A stretch of DNA of 64,000 nt from Strigamia acuminata (lineage: Eukaryota > Arthropoda > Chilopoda > Geophilomorpha > Linotaeniidae): the NCBI GenBank assembly GCA_949358305.1, contig OX442319.1, positions 10,292,001 to 10,356,000 on the forward strand, given 5' to 3'. The position numbers and the translations under genes were made by a program. The notes under the pieces were generated by a model. The model saw nothing but the letters and a program-made list of their open reading frames with translations, made no database searches and was not told the DNA's origin. The stretch's first letter is position 1, and every line of letters starts with the position of its first letter. Positions 10,705-21,110 of this stretch are shown here, piece by piece.

Positions 10705-10895
10705 TTAGAAAAAGCACATAAAATGTTGAGCTGGCTTTGCTAAATACAAAATCTAACCTAGTGAACCAAGTGGTAGCGTACCGGTAAATGTCTTTCTTGA
10801 GTATGCAAAAGGTGCATCCATAAAACTTGAATGAAAAGCACACAAAATGTTGAACTGGCTTCACTAAATACAAATTCTAACCTAGTGAACCTGGA
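10705..10895. repeat. Direct repeat, period about 124 bases
   Basis: A stretch of about 57 bases beginning AAAGCACA and ending CCTAGTGAACC occurs at about 10711-10768 and 10835-10891 with a few changes. Confidence 0.6.
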
Positions 10896-10929
10896 AGTTT
10901 ACTCGAGTTCGAGATTCGAGATTTGAGTT

Positions 10930-11036
10930 ATTTGAGTTCAAGATTGTGCGAGATTGTGCGAGATTTTGCTGAAGTAAAGTCTTATGGTACCGTACCAAAA
11001 AAAAGTGTTATAGGTCAGTCCCACTGTCATGAGACT
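10930..11036. mobile_element. Fragment of the GTGGATTTCTT element
   Basis: Shows GAGATTGTGC and GAGATTTTGCT repeats, then TAAAGTCTTATGGT and AGTGTTATAGGTCAGTCCC shared with 5230-5320 and 7820-7885. It lacks the right terminus. Confidence 0.45.
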
Positions 11037-11164
11037 TCACTCTCCAAGTGGTCAAACTTAATACATCGTTCGACCTGAGTTTGTAGTTTAATTATGCTCC
11101 CAAAGAAAAAAATGAGTGTTTACTTGGCTCAGTTAATTATCTGATACAAAAGTTTGAATTTTTT

Positions 11165-11335
11165 AAAATATACTTGTATACAAAAAGTAGTAGATTAAAC
11201 TAAACATTTATTAACACATTCCAGATAAATATTTGATTTATTGTATCAAAAGTGGCTGTCAAAGGTTAAAAAGAAGGCGTTTTATAGGGTGTAACATTCA
11301 AAACCTTTGCAATTAAAAGTAAGAAATGGCGAAAT
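11165..11335. repeat. Dispersed repeat, empty-site copy
   Basis: Matches 11650-12020 (AACATTTATTAACACATTCC, AGATAAATATTTGATT, AAAAAGAAGRCGTTT and others) but lacks the inverted-repeat element inserted there. It therefore shows the approximate pre-insertion sequence. A third weaker relative is near 10495-10620. Confidence 0.55.
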
Positions 11336-11754
11336 TGTTTTGAAATACCATAGGTGCAAATTGTGGTGCAGCCTGGTGTGATGCAGTGAAGTGTACCCCT
11401 ACCATAAATCCTGTATTGATTCCTCTTTTGCTCCATTATATACGTCCATGGTTGAGAAAGTATTATAGCTCTTGGAGGATACACTATTTGCATTTTTAAT
11501 GACCATTAATGAATTCAAATTGAGTACTCTTGACTTTGCTATTTTGGCCTTTCTTTAGTGTTATTTTCTCTGCCGCATTTTACAACAACACAAGAGTTGT
11601 GTATGACTAAATTGCAGCAAAAAGTTTATTTACTTTTTTATTTACAAAATTTGGGATTTTTGAGATTTATACAAAACATAGTATACTAAACTAGACATTT
11701 ATTAACACATTCCAGATAAATATTTGATTGATTGAACTTGCATCAAAAATGACT

Positions 11755-11952
11755 AGTGTACTCTGTGTAGCCCGGACAAAGCACCGTGGTCCTGCCCGGT
11801 TTGGAGTTCTTGCCCGGTTTGGAGGTCCTGCACGGTTTGGAGGTCCTGACCTATCTACAAGCAATGTTAAATCCCCTGACAAACCCGGACAGCTTGTTAG
11901 TCAGGACAACTTTGTGGGACCCATCCTATGTCCGGGCTACACTGAGTATACT
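11755..11952. mobile_element. Short inverted-repeat element with internal tandem repeat
   Basis: The ends are AGTGTACTCTGTGTAGCC plus CGGAC on the left and its imperfect complement on the right (GTCCGGGCTACACTGAG then TATACT), about 23 bp each. Inside are three units of GGTTTGGAGGTCCTGC-type sequence of about 19-20 bp (11795-11850). The homologous copy at 11165-11335 lacks it. The terminus resembles CAGT-starting TA-target elements, but no clear TA duplication is visible. Confidence 0.65.
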
Positions 11953-12029
11953 GTATGTCAAAGGGTAAAAAGAAGACGTTTGATAGGACACAACATACAA
12001 AACTGTAGCAATTAGAAGAATGTCTTTAA

Positions 12030-12350
12030 AAAACTATTTAAAAAAGCAGTCGCATGTCCAAGATGAACATATTGTTTTCATGGTGCGCTGTGGTTGGTTG
12101 ATTAATAAATCGTTCTCTGTTGGTTTCCTCAATGCATGTTTTATCAACAATGTTTTCACAAAGTTTTTAAGATTTTTTTCTCTTTTTCTTTACAAGGTGA
12201 GGCATAACTGTTGCTAAGTTAACCCTAGCCAGGGAATTCATATAAACATGTCTGCTTTGTTTGGTTGTAACTTATCTGTCGGCTAATCACATGAAAATAA
12301 TACTATCACGTCGAACATGAATGTAGCCACTTCGATTTAAAAATCCAACC
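12030..12350. other. Downstream flank of the 7TM gene
   Basis: AT-rich, no separate gene seen. On the minus strand this is the 3' flank of the gene ending at 12353. Confidence 0.3.
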
Positions 12351-12352
12351 GG

Positions 12353-14647
12353 TCACACTTCACTGTTAGTATGTATGACTACTTGATGTACAAAATCAAA
12401 TGGTTCAGTTTGAACTTCAGTTGAAACACACACAACAGAATTAAATTTCTTATCCTGACTGTTGAAACAACTACTTAGATCGTCACTGTCGGAATGAACA
12501 TCTCGGGACACCCTTGAACTCGCACCACTTTCCCTGAACGCTGTTTTCATTTCCCAATTCCTATGGAAATTAGGTTGAGTCGAGTCAAATTGTTCGTAGC
12601 CACGGTAACTGCTCAAACTGAACGTGGAAGAACGAAGTCTACTTAACAGCGAATGAGACAGTTTTTTGTGCTTTGTACTGGAAGTAATGCCGTAACAGCC
12701 GGCTTGCAGATTATTCATCGAATGGCTCAACGGCAACGGATAAGCAATTATGTCCGATGGAAATTCCAAATCAACCGCCGAGTCCGGCGTAATGTCTTTG
12801 GGTGGTTTGGTCGTTGCTACCGAAGACAAATTAAGGTTTGGTATCTTCCTACATTCTTTGGCCGGTGTGCTTCCGCCACTGCGTCGTCTGCTGAGTTCTT
12901 CGGTTTTTGTTATCGAAGACCTCCTTTGCAGATGCACGTCGAAGCCACTGCTGTCCGAACTTTCGCAACGCTTTAACATGATTGCGTTGAACAAATTTCT
13001 TGCCGGAGACTTGCGCGGCGTTATAGGGCCGGCCTCGTCTAGGTCCAAGTTGGAATTGTATCGACCGATGCTGTTGTCGTTGCACAACTTTGACGGAGGA
13101 TGGCTGTGGACGTTGGACAGTGTGGCCAATGTCGAGAGGGTTATTTGTCGTCGATTGTTTGCAGCGGATCTCGACTGGACACAACTTCTGTTGATCGTTT
13201 CGTTCACTTTTTTTATCCCTAAAGACGCACTATTGATCCTGGCGCTTTGGCTGCAGTTGTTTGCCGAATTCCACTGCTCAAAAGTGAACTGTGTGCGTGC
13301 CACAGCCGAGTTATTGGCGCAGTATGTCGGGTAGATGTCGTCGCCTAATGAACTTTTGTCGCCACAGATGTCGCTGCACGTACAATCACTGAATGCACTG
13401 AACACGCTCTTATTTATGGCGACATCTAGCGGTTGCATGGTGATGTAAAGAAGTATAAAACTAACTATAATCTCTAAAATTCTAGACGCAACTATTACAA
13501 TAAACCTGAAGTTTAGCGACCAAACGTCGTCGTAGATACCCAACTTCATGATAACGTTGCAAACTAGGAGAAATGTTAAAACTAAAGTCAACACGACCGA
13601 AGTAAATATGAGCGTCGTGACTAGTTTTAGCGGCGAATAGGGCAGCGTCGACGGAAGCCTGCCGCCTTCGATATGCAGCTTGGTGAACGTAAAGCGCATG
13701 ATTTCGCTCTGTTTGCGCAGACTGACGAACCGCAGTTGGCGGAAATAGTAGAAAAATATGAGCGAAAACAACCAGAACCACAAACTGAACGTCAATTCTC
13801 CGATGGGGATTTGGTTCCCGCCGGAGAAGTAATGCAGGAAAATATCCAGAAACAAAACAAAGAAAAACTGGAGGGTTATCAACACGCACAAGACGCAGGA
13901 ATTGAAGGGATGCACTTTGGTGAGGTGCAGAATGGAGAAAAAGACGAGCGTGAAGCTCGCCAGAAGGCTGGGAAAAGGGAGATTAAAGAGCGTGAGAAAG
14001 AGGGTGGAAGTGGTGCCGGAAGGAAGTCCGGATGCGGGTACCAGCATGAGCGTCAAAGTGCGCGACGCCGCGAGGGACGAGAGGAAGAAACCGATGCTGA
14101 GTGAGTAACAGCGCATCGATTGCCGGCGGATGCATGTGCGGATGGTGCAGACGACGGTCATGAAGGCGAGGAACATGAAGGCGAACTCCAGCAGCCGAAG
14201 ACACAGTTCCCGCGACACGCTGAAGAGTGTTTGCGTGTCTAAGATCGGCGTGTTTGTCCGGTTGTGCGCGGGGTTCGGCGCGCCGTCGTCCGGGGTTGAC
14301 TGATTGCTGTATTCCATTGATTCGTGCACTGAATTGTTGCTGGGGTAACTGGACACTAAATATCCGTCGGTTGGTTGAGATTCGTTAAGGAAATCGATAC
14401 TTATCGTCGCGTTCCACTGAGTTTGGTCGGCGCTCGTGGTGATGTTGGCGTCATCACTTTTTGTTGTCGAGTTATTTAGTTCGGGCGATGTTGAGGTTGA
14501 TGGGGAAGGAGGAATGGCTTCCGAGCCATTTGCCACGAGAATGCAGGCGGTAAATGTGATGATTAGATGGAAGTAGCGACTTCTCACGGGCTTGGCTGGG
14601 GAAATCAATGGGGAGAGAGATGTTTGAGTTGTCATGACAACGCACAT
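12353..14647 (-). CDS. Seven-pass membrane glycoprotein, PRRT3/PRRT4-like (tentative)
   Basis: A 764-codon frame without introns, the longest host-type frame in the window and clearly less AT-rich than its surroundings. Residues about 23-42 (FHLIITFTACILVANGSEA) look like a signal peptide. Residues 45-140 are Ser/Thr/Asn/Pro-rich with at least six N-x-S/T sites, suggesting a glycosylated extracellular part. Hydrophobic segments lie at about 150-170, 181-203, 212-242, 250-273, 285-303, 341-368 and 380-403. The remainder to 764 is a long Ser/Arg-rich tail, probably cytoplasmic and phosphorylated. The third helix context (LFNLPFPSLLASFTLVFFS) resembles the proline-rich transmembrane protein 3/4 family. 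It lacks DRY or NPxxY motifs of ordinary GPCRs. The start could be Met1 or Met5; Met5 puts the signal peptide nearer the end. Confidence 0.8.
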   Translation of the reverse strand: MCVVMTTQTSLSPLISPAKPVRSRYFHLIITFTACILVANGSEAIPPSPSTSTSPELNNSTTKSDDANITTSADQTQWNATISIDFLNESQPTDGYLVSSYPSNNSVHESMEYSNQSTPDDGAPNPAHNRTNTPILDTQTLFSVSRELCLRLLEFAFMFLAFMTVVCTIRTCIRRQSMRCYSLSIGFFLSSLAASRTLTLMLVPASGLPSGTTSTLFLTLFNLPFPSLLASFTLVFFSILHLTKVHPFNSCVLCVLITLQFFFVLFLDIFLHYFSGGNQIPIGELTFSLWFWLFSLIFFYYFRQLRFVSLRKQSEIMRFTFTKLHIEGGRLPSTLPYSPLKLVTTLIFTSVVLTLVLTFLLVCNVIMKLGIYDDVWSLNFRFIVIVASRILEIIVSFILLYITMQPLDVAINKSVFSAFSDCTCSDICGDKSSLGDDIYPTYCANNSAVARTQFTFEQWNSANNCSQSARINSASLGIKKVNETINRSCVQSRSAANNRRQITLSTLATLSNVHSHPPSKLCNDNSIGRYNSNLDLDEAGPITPRKSPARNLFNAIMLKRCESSDSSGFDVHLQRRSSITKTEELSRRRSGGSTPAKECRKIPNLNLSSVATTKPPKDITPDSAVDLEFPSDIIAYPLPLSHSMNNLQAGCYGITSSTKHKKLSHSLLSRLRSSTFSLSSYRGYEQFDSTQPNFHRNWEMKTAFRESGASSRVSRDVHSDSDDLSSCFNSQDKKFNSVVCVSTEVQTEPFDFVHQVVIHTNSEV

Positions 14648-14702
14648 GGTGCTCTCGCGTCGATGTTGCTGGAGAATGTGAGGCTTGAGCTGTGCGCGCT
14701 TC

Positions 14703-14711
14703 TAGTTTATA
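14703..14711 (-). promoter_or_regulatory. Possible TATA box for the 7TM gene
   Basis: ATATAAACT on the minus strand lies about 56-64 bases upstream of the ATG at 14647. This spacing would allow a short leader. Motif evidence only. Confidence 0.25.
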
Positions 14712-14829
14712 TTAACTCCGGGAGCGAATGGGATTTTGCTGGGAATGTCACGTGGTTTGATTTTACATATGAAATTAGAGAGGGAATGTGCGGGATGAGG
14801 AGTTGTTTTTGGTGGTGGATTTAGGTGGG

Positions 14830-15160
14830 GAGGGTTTATGAAATGGCTGATGGATTTTGGGGGAGGTGGATTTTTGGGTGGGGTTTTTAGGGAATTTAAA
14901 AATTGTGTTTTTTTTTTTGTAAAAATTAGGTGGACAGATTGCTGGAATTAGGGTTCTGGTTGTTGAAATTTGTGCAATAAGCTAAATTGTATCCAAATTA
15001 GGTAAAAATTGTGCAAGAAACTAAATAATGTCCATATTAATTAAACATTATCAAAATCAGCTAAAAATAGTACAAGAAATTAAATAATTTCCATATTAGT
15101 TAAATATTATCAAAATTACTTGAAAATTATCAAAATTGCCTGAAAATCTGAATGGAACTA
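14830..15160. other. AT-rich flank with diffuse 20-bp-like repeats
   Basis: After a G/T-rich stretch, blocks such as AAAATTGTGCAAGAAACTAA and ATTATCAAAATTRCTTGAAA recur loosely from about 14985. They continue on the other side of the inserted element as 15551-15715, suggesting one old array split by the insertion. Confidence 0.4.
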
Positions 15161-15165
15161 AATAG

Positions 15166-15542
15166 TAGACTTTGACCGATATCGGTATCAGCTATCGGCC
15201 GATATTTCGGTATTCACCGATATCGGATCCGATATTTTTTTGCGTGGCCCATACCGATATTGCCACGTTTTAGAATAAAACGATATGTTTTAGAAAAAAA
15301 TGATGCGTTTTAGAACCGCTTTTGAACCAGTAAATATTATATATTGCTTCAAAAACGTTTCTAAAACATAAAATAAATTAATAAACGCAATTTTAATTTT
15401 ATTTTCTTTATTTTGGGGGGTGGAAAGGGGGGTCGGACATTTTAATTTTAATATCGGCGCAGGTATCGGTACCGGCCAATATTCGGTTGCCGATTATCAG
15501 TATCGGCAATACTGCAAAATATCGATATCGGTCAAAGGTCTA
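15166..15542. mobile_element. hAT-like inverted-repeat element, 8-bp target duplication
   Basis: Left end TAGACTTTGACCGATATCGG is inverted at the right end (ATATCGGTCAAAGGTCTA, one extra base). The element is flanked by perfect 8-bp direct repeats CTAAATAG at 15158-15165 and 15543-15550. An 8-bp duplication is the hallmark of hAT transposons. The interior is rich in GATATCGG palindromes and has no transposase frame. Confidence 0.8.
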
Positions 15543-15550
15543 CTAAATAG

Positions 15551-15715
15551 TATCCACATTTAATTTAAAAATATCAAATTTAATGTAAAAATATCAAATT
15601 TAATTTAAAAATATCACATTTAGCTGAAAAATATCAGCTTTAGCTGAAAAAATATCTAATTTAGCTAAAAATGTCCAATTTAGCTAAAAAGAATTCCTAG
15701 ACTAGCTAAAATTTA
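15551..15715. repeat. Degenerate minisatellite, unit about 20 bp
   Basis: About eight units of the form AAATATCAAATTTAATTTAA, grading to AAATATCAGCTTTAGCTGAA and AATGTCCAATTTAGCTAAAA. Likely the continuation of the array left of the hAT-like element. Confidence 0.6.
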
Positions 15716-15767
15716 TTCAAATTATATTAGTGAGTAAATTACTTCAAGAAACCCAATTGTATTCAGA

Positions 15768-15899
15768 TCACTTTAGTGATGGATGATTTTAGCAACGGAA
15801 AAGGTATGGTGATTAAAATAGGTTAGGTTAGGTTATTTTAGGTCAGGTTAGGTCACCACGAAGCCGTCTCCGTCGCTAAAAGGGCGCCGATAAAGTGAA
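15768..15899. mobile_element. Degenerate CACTTTAGYGACG inverted-repeat element with TTAGG core
   Basis: Left end TCACTTTAGTGATGG and right end CGCCGATAAAGTGAA are imperfect inverted copies of the ends of 16741-16932. The core (about 15817-15853) holds seven or so TTAGG-type pentamers, some mutated. Confidence 0.55.
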
Positions 15900-16735
15900 C
15901 CTAAATTAATAATTAGGTAACTAAAAATTATTTATTGTGGGTGAACAATAGAAACATCCAAAGTTAAAAATAGCGAAAACTATTTTGAGGTGAAATAAGG
16001 TGTTGAGTGTTGTGTGTTTACACTAATAGTCAATTATTATTCAATTTAATCAATTGCTTGCTCCGGCTCTTATCGCGATGCTTTCAGCATCTCCAGGGAT
16101 ACAGCCTGCTTTCTAGCGATCAATGGAGCAGAAAAAGGAAATTAACTCAACTACACTTTAAATGTCGGTAAAGTTCAAAAGAAATCGAATAAAGTTCGAA
16201 CGATGACTTGAGAGTCCAATAGAATGGAGCAAAGAGGTGAAATTCATTTTAGAAAAATCGAGTTACTCTCGCTGGGGAAATGAAATTGAGTTTTGAAATA
16301 TTTATAAACACGAGAGAGGCTTAAAATATATACTCCACTCACCACTCGAGAATTTAAACAAAATTAAGTCCAATTCAATATTTTTCTTTTAAAAATTGTT
16401 ATGAAAACTGGGATTTATTAGTTTTTTTTTCAGCTCTCTTGTATTAACTGTCTAACTGATAAAAAGCACATTTAGGAAAAAATAAACAAAAACAGAGTGA
16501 AGTAGTAAATAAAACACAATTTGTCACAATAAAGCAGAGGCAGATAAGAAAAATGAAAGGAAAGAGCAATAAAAAGCTCCCTGGGCAATTTTATTGCTCG
16601 TGACAAATCACAACGTTGCTGTTAGTTAAAGTTAACCGGTATTGATCAAGTAAGATTCCGCAGGAAAGGGTACCATGCACAGCAGGGGGTCCCATATTTC
16701 AAAAAGGGTCTCAAAAAGAACCTCAAAGAATCGGA
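15900..16735. other. Intergenic, no gene recognised
   Basis: Mixed AT-rich sequence. A somewhat GC-richer piece at about 16060-16130 gives no recognisable product. Confidence 0.3.
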
Positions 16736-16740
16736 TTCCT

Positions 16741-16932
16741 TTACTTTAGCGACGCCGTATTTAAGGTGCTTACAAGTTAGATTCAGCTAGGTTAGTTCGG
16801 TTAGGTTAGGTCAGGTTAGGTTAGGTTTAGGTTAGGTTAGGTTAGGTTAGGTTAGGTTAGGTTAGGTTAGGTTAGGTTAGGTTAGGTTAGGTTAGGTTAG
16901 GTTAGGTTGAAAAATGGCGTCGCTAAAGTGAA
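16741..16932. mobile_element. Inverted-repeat element containing a TTAGG telomere-type array
   Basis: The left end TTACTTTAGCGACGCC (16741-16756) and the right end GGCGTCGCTAAAGTGAA (16916-16932) are inverted repeats with one gap. Between them, about 16785-16908 is almost pure TTAGG pentamers (more than 20), with a few variants at the left. The same ends with a shorter, mutated TTAGG core occur at 15768-15899. The array therefore sits inside a mobile-element-like unit and is not a random interstitial patch. Confidence 0.75.
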
Positions 16933-17399
16933 GTATTGTATATTTCAAACAATGATATCGCAGTTTGCTTAATTTTAGTCCGGGTTTAAACTTCGTTGAA
17001 CTTTCCCGAAAATCAAAGAATCGAATGATTGATAGAGGTTTTGCGATTGAATTTTTTTTCCAACTTATAACTTATCGTATTTATTCAAAACTGCTACTGT
17101 CGGCCGCAATTACAATTTCTGTTTTTCATGAAAATACAGTCTCATGGTTAGGCAAGTTTTTGCATACTATTTTGGTTGTTTTTATAAATGGAATAAACGG
17201 TTTAAACCGAAGTTTGAACGCACTTACTGATTTTGGTGACTGGTGGTGCTTAATCCATCCTGGCGTTAATTGTGTAAACTGCCGGAGTCCCCTGGGTGCT
17301 TAGATGGGCCCAGGCGGCAATTTTGAGCTTTACTGTAATGTTTTTACACGGTTTAATCCTTTTTTAACTATTTCATACACGTTTTTATTCATTTTTATA

Positions 17400-17865
17400 C
17401 AGTAGAACCTCGATTATCGAAACACCGGTTTCCGAACTTTGTTATCCGAACAGCAGTAAAGCGATTTATTATCGATTTTTTTACTGATTTTTATCGATTT
17501 TTTTATTAATTTTTATCGATTTTTTACTGATTTTTATTGATTTTTTTATCGATGTTATCGGTTTTGAATGTTTTTTCACAGTTTTTATCCATTTTTAATC
17601 GGTTTTTAATGTTTTTTGACAATTTTTATCCATATATTTAATCGGTTTTTAATGTTTTTTTGACAATTTTTATCCATATTTAATCGGTTTTTAATGTTTT
17701 TTGACAATTTTTATCCATTTTTGGTCGGTTTTAATGCTTTCTAACTTTATTTTTAAATGCAGTAAAACAGTATGTGTATTATAAACCTAATGTTCGATTA
17801 TCCAAACAATTCGGTTCACCCATGTCCCCAATTAGTTCGGAATTCGGATAATCGAGGTTCTGCTG
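17400..17865. mobile_element. Non-autonomous pogo/Tigger-like element
   Basis: Ends CAGTAGAACCTCGATTATC and its inverse (GATAATCGAGGTTCTGCTG), flanked by TA on both sides (17398-17399, 17866-17867). This terminus type is characteristic of Tigger/pogo elements of the Tc1/mariner superfamily. The interior contains TTTTTATCGAT repeats (17460-17555) and then about four units of roughly 41-45 bp built on TTTTTGACAATTTTTATCC and ATCGGTTTTTAATG. No transposase frame. Confidence 0.8.
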
Positions 17866-17869
17866 TACA

Positions 17870-18850
17870 AAATATTTGACTGAGTAATAAGGTGAAGTTC
17901 AAGCGGCTAACAGGAAAGCCAACATCCATTCAAAAGATGTGATACTCCTTTTTATTTAAAAATAAAAATTTAATATTTTAAAATTCAAATCACTATTTAT
18001 CGGATTAAGAGGATTTCATGCAAATCGGTGTGGAAAATTAGGGTCGTTAATTGAAAAGTTGAATCCTATGTGCGCGGATTGCTTAAATAAGGCTTTTAGT
18101 GCACATTTATAATAGAAGAAGAAAAAAAAAAGAAAAAAAAAAACAGGAAAAAAAAGCAGGAGATTGAATAAGGTTATTGATCCAAAAGAGAGAGACCAGA
18201 AAGAGAAAGAATGAAGGTACGATGGGGAGAGCACCACGGGGACGTGACAGTTTGCACGAGAATCCAGTCGCCTGCATTACGACAATTTAATTTCCTGAAA
18301 CCACCCATGTACCACTTCATTGGCCAACGTCAAGCAAAGAAAGAAAAAGAGAAAGGGGACGCGGAAAGTGGGAGAGAAAAAAGAAAACAAAGCAACAAAA
18401 CACAATTCCCTTGGTATAAAACGATTTCTTTAAGACGAACAAGTAATAAGGTAGTTATGATTCTCTTAGAGCATCGTAATCGTAAAACTGTACGTGATTG
18501 AAATTTCATCCACGTGCAATGTTGGAAAGACGCCATTTGTCACAGCGTGTCCTCCCATCACGGAGAAATTCACGCGAGTGATACGTGTGTAATTCCGCTT
18601 TTGTGTATGGCATTTTTATGGGGGAGAAAAATTTATGACAAATTCAATTTCTTAGAGTTTTTTTTTTTTCTTCGTACATTTTTCAATGCATTTTTATTGT
18701 TTCCAGCGATGTAAATGTAAATTTGAGGTAGTTGGAGTAGTCGGAGTTTTGGAGTGTTGTGGTGGGAAGCACTTTAAAAATGAATTTGTTGTTGTCGGTG
18801 GTGGTCACATTGAAGAAATTTTGTAAGGTCTAAAGTGTGTTAAAAATAAA
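17870..18850. other. Intergenic, no gene recognised
   Basis: Contains an A/G-rich stretch at 18110-18160 and short frames only. No inverted ends found. Confidence 0.3.
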
Positions 18851-18854
18851 GGTC

Positions 18855-18887
18855 CACCTATTGCCGACCGCTGGTCGGCAATAGGTG
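18855..18887. repeat. Perfect hairpin with hAT-like ends
   Basis: Arms CACCTATTGCCGACC and GGTCGGCAATAGGTG are exact 15-bp complements around a GCT loop. Each arm contains the hAT-like terminus GGTCGGCAA. A further TTGCCGACCCCTG lies at about 18997-19009, which could be the right end of a small element starting in the hairpin. Confidence 0.65.
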
Positions 18888-19009
18888 AACCGCGGTTTCT
18901 TCCGTTTTCTTAGGTTTTTAGGAAGGTTTTTAAGTGTTTTTTTTCTGGACGACGATAAAAATTTTCAATAGTATTCGGACCCCACTTAAAATTATTTGCC
19001 GACCCCTGT

Positions 19010-20050
19010 TGTATACACTGTCGCAGTGGGTGGCAGACTGGCCAGAGTATCAGCTTGCCCGATGGGTACTTCCGATGTCCAGGAACAGTTATTTAAATGC
19101 ATAGTTAATACTGGACATAGGGTGAATGTTTCCGCCTACTGACTGACGACATGATGTTGATGTGATATTGGGTATTGGTGCGATATTGCGGTATTGGTGC
19201 GATATATCGTTTTTGGATATTTTGGTGGATATTGCGGTATTACGTCGTAAAAAAAATACCGCGGTACAGTATACCGCTACCGCACACAAGGCTAATAAAA
19301 ATCGTTCCAGTCGAGTTTAAAGCTCACTTGCAGAATGAGTGTTTTTTGCTTTATCCACCAGATAGTGCAAAGATTTACTGATACAATGTGACAAATTGAC
19401 ATTTAAATGATGTCATTCAATCACCTTCACATCATGGGATTTTTGACACATTTTGGTACATTTTGACACCTGATGGGGAGTGGGAGTGTTAGTAATAGCT
19501 TCGATATATGCTCTTTCCGTAGTCTTTATATAGTGGTCATACCCCTGGTGTTTTTTCTTTAAAGGTACTACTTATTTATTTATTTAAAAATTAGACAAGC
19601 CATAAGTTAACTAATCTAATTTGTAGTTTCTGTATTTGTAGTTTTAGATAATAGATTATGGCAGTTTCAAGTGTTTGTTATGTTTGTAGAAACACTAGGC
19701 GCATTCACAAAGTCATTTAACCTTGTTTGTATTTTTTTAAACCAGTCTAAATGTAAGATTTTAAATGTTACTAAAAACACCAATCACTTTGCTGGGGTGC
19801 TTCCATCAAGCCAGATTTGGGACGATCCAGTATTACTGTAATCGGATTATCTAATCGAATTACTTTCGTGTAATCTGTATTGTACTGTAATTGGTCAAAT
19901 GGCCATCTCAATGGGAGCATTAAATATCAAACCTAATGACCTTGATTAATGTTAGAAATCTATTGAGGTTTCTTCTACGAAATAAACTCTTACGAATGCT
20001 CGTGGTAATCCTCATTACACCACTTGCAGAAATGTATGAAACGACGTTTC
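19010..20050. other. Intergenic with one isolated AGGCGCATTC terminus
   Basis: ACTAGGCGCATTC at about 19694-19705 matches the terminus and AGT/ACT flank of the elements at 40658 and 42781. No partner end is visible here. A GATATTGCGGTATTGGTGC short repeat lies at 19160-19240. No gene recognised. Confidence 0.35.
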
Positions 20051-20056
20051 TATATA

Positions 20057-20508
20057 CAGTCGAAACTCTTTATAACAAATTGCGATATAACGAATTATCG
20101 AGAAACTATTTGTTAAAATTAAAAATGACTTGGTTTTGCGGCCAGCCATAGAACCCCATGTTAAATATTTGCGATATAACAAATTTCAATATAATGAATT
20201 ATTCGTTACAACAAACAAGTTTTTATGTGCACTGTAATGCCCATTTGCCCGCAAGTCCTAGTTATATCGCATTTTCAAAACCGATCTCAAGGAAAATGAA
20301 AAATTTATTGTTTTAAAATGGCTGCCAGAAAAAAGACAATTTTGATTCAGGACAAGTTGAACATTATTAATGTCATTGACAATGACAATAAGCCATCAAC
20401 TGAACATACAAGTATGCAATGCACCAGAAAATTTTATTTTTAAAGTTAATGATATTGAGAATTTTATTTTGAAAACTACTTGCGATTCGTTATAAAGAGT
20501 TTCGACTG
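20057..20508. mobile_element. Non-autonomous Tigger-like element with transposase remnant
   Basis: Ends CAGTCGAAACTCTTTATAAC and its inverse, with flanking TA at 20055-20056 and 20509-20510. Inside on the plus strand, from 20320, a short frame begins MAARKKTILIQDKLNIINVI, matching the psq-type helix-turn-helix start of pogo/Tigger transposases, then decays. A larger relative is at 42377-43503. Confidence 0.85.
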
Positions 20509-20509
20509 T

Positions 20510-21105
20510 ATAGCTAAAACTCCTTAAAAAAATTGAATTTGTGAGAAAAAAAATTTTTTTTTATTAACTTTAAAAAAAATTAATTTCATGCATTTTTCCA
20601 TTTAATTTTTTTTTGTGCATTATTTTCTGATGGGGAACTGGAATGCTGGTTGGAACTTGGAATGTACGCCATTGTAGATTTTTGGTTTGCTGTGAACACC
20701 TTGAGGGTAGAGTAGGAATGATGTTAGGAAAAAATAACACGCAATGTAAAATGAGATGTTTTTTTTTTTATTTTTATATTTTTGTTCTTTTGGAATTCTG
20801 TCATGCATTTTTGTGCAGTTGACACGACAGACTGCAGTGTGCCTGTAGGTATAAAAGGCGAATGGTTTTTCTTTTTTTTTGTTTCAGAAAATGACAAGCA
20901 AACGATTTGGAATCTAAAACCAATCAGTCTTGTGTTCTCCCTTCTTGGCAGTTGGGTGGTTATTTTTTTATTTTTGTTTTAAATGAGCTTATTTCAATAG
21001 GTTTGTAGAATTTTTTTTATATTAGGTTACAATGTAGAAAGAAAAAAAATGAAGTTTTATGGGAGTCAAATGATTCTGAGGTTTTAAGACACTATGGCTT
21101 GATCT
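20510..21105. other. AT-rich intergenic sequence
   Basis: Long T and A runs. Nothing recognisable on either strand. Confidence 0.3.
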
Positions 21106-21110
21106 TGAGT

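Noticed and set aside
12653-13334. Plus-strand frames of 107 and 194 codons at 12.65-13.33 kb
   Set aside because: Antisense shadows of the 764-codon gene.
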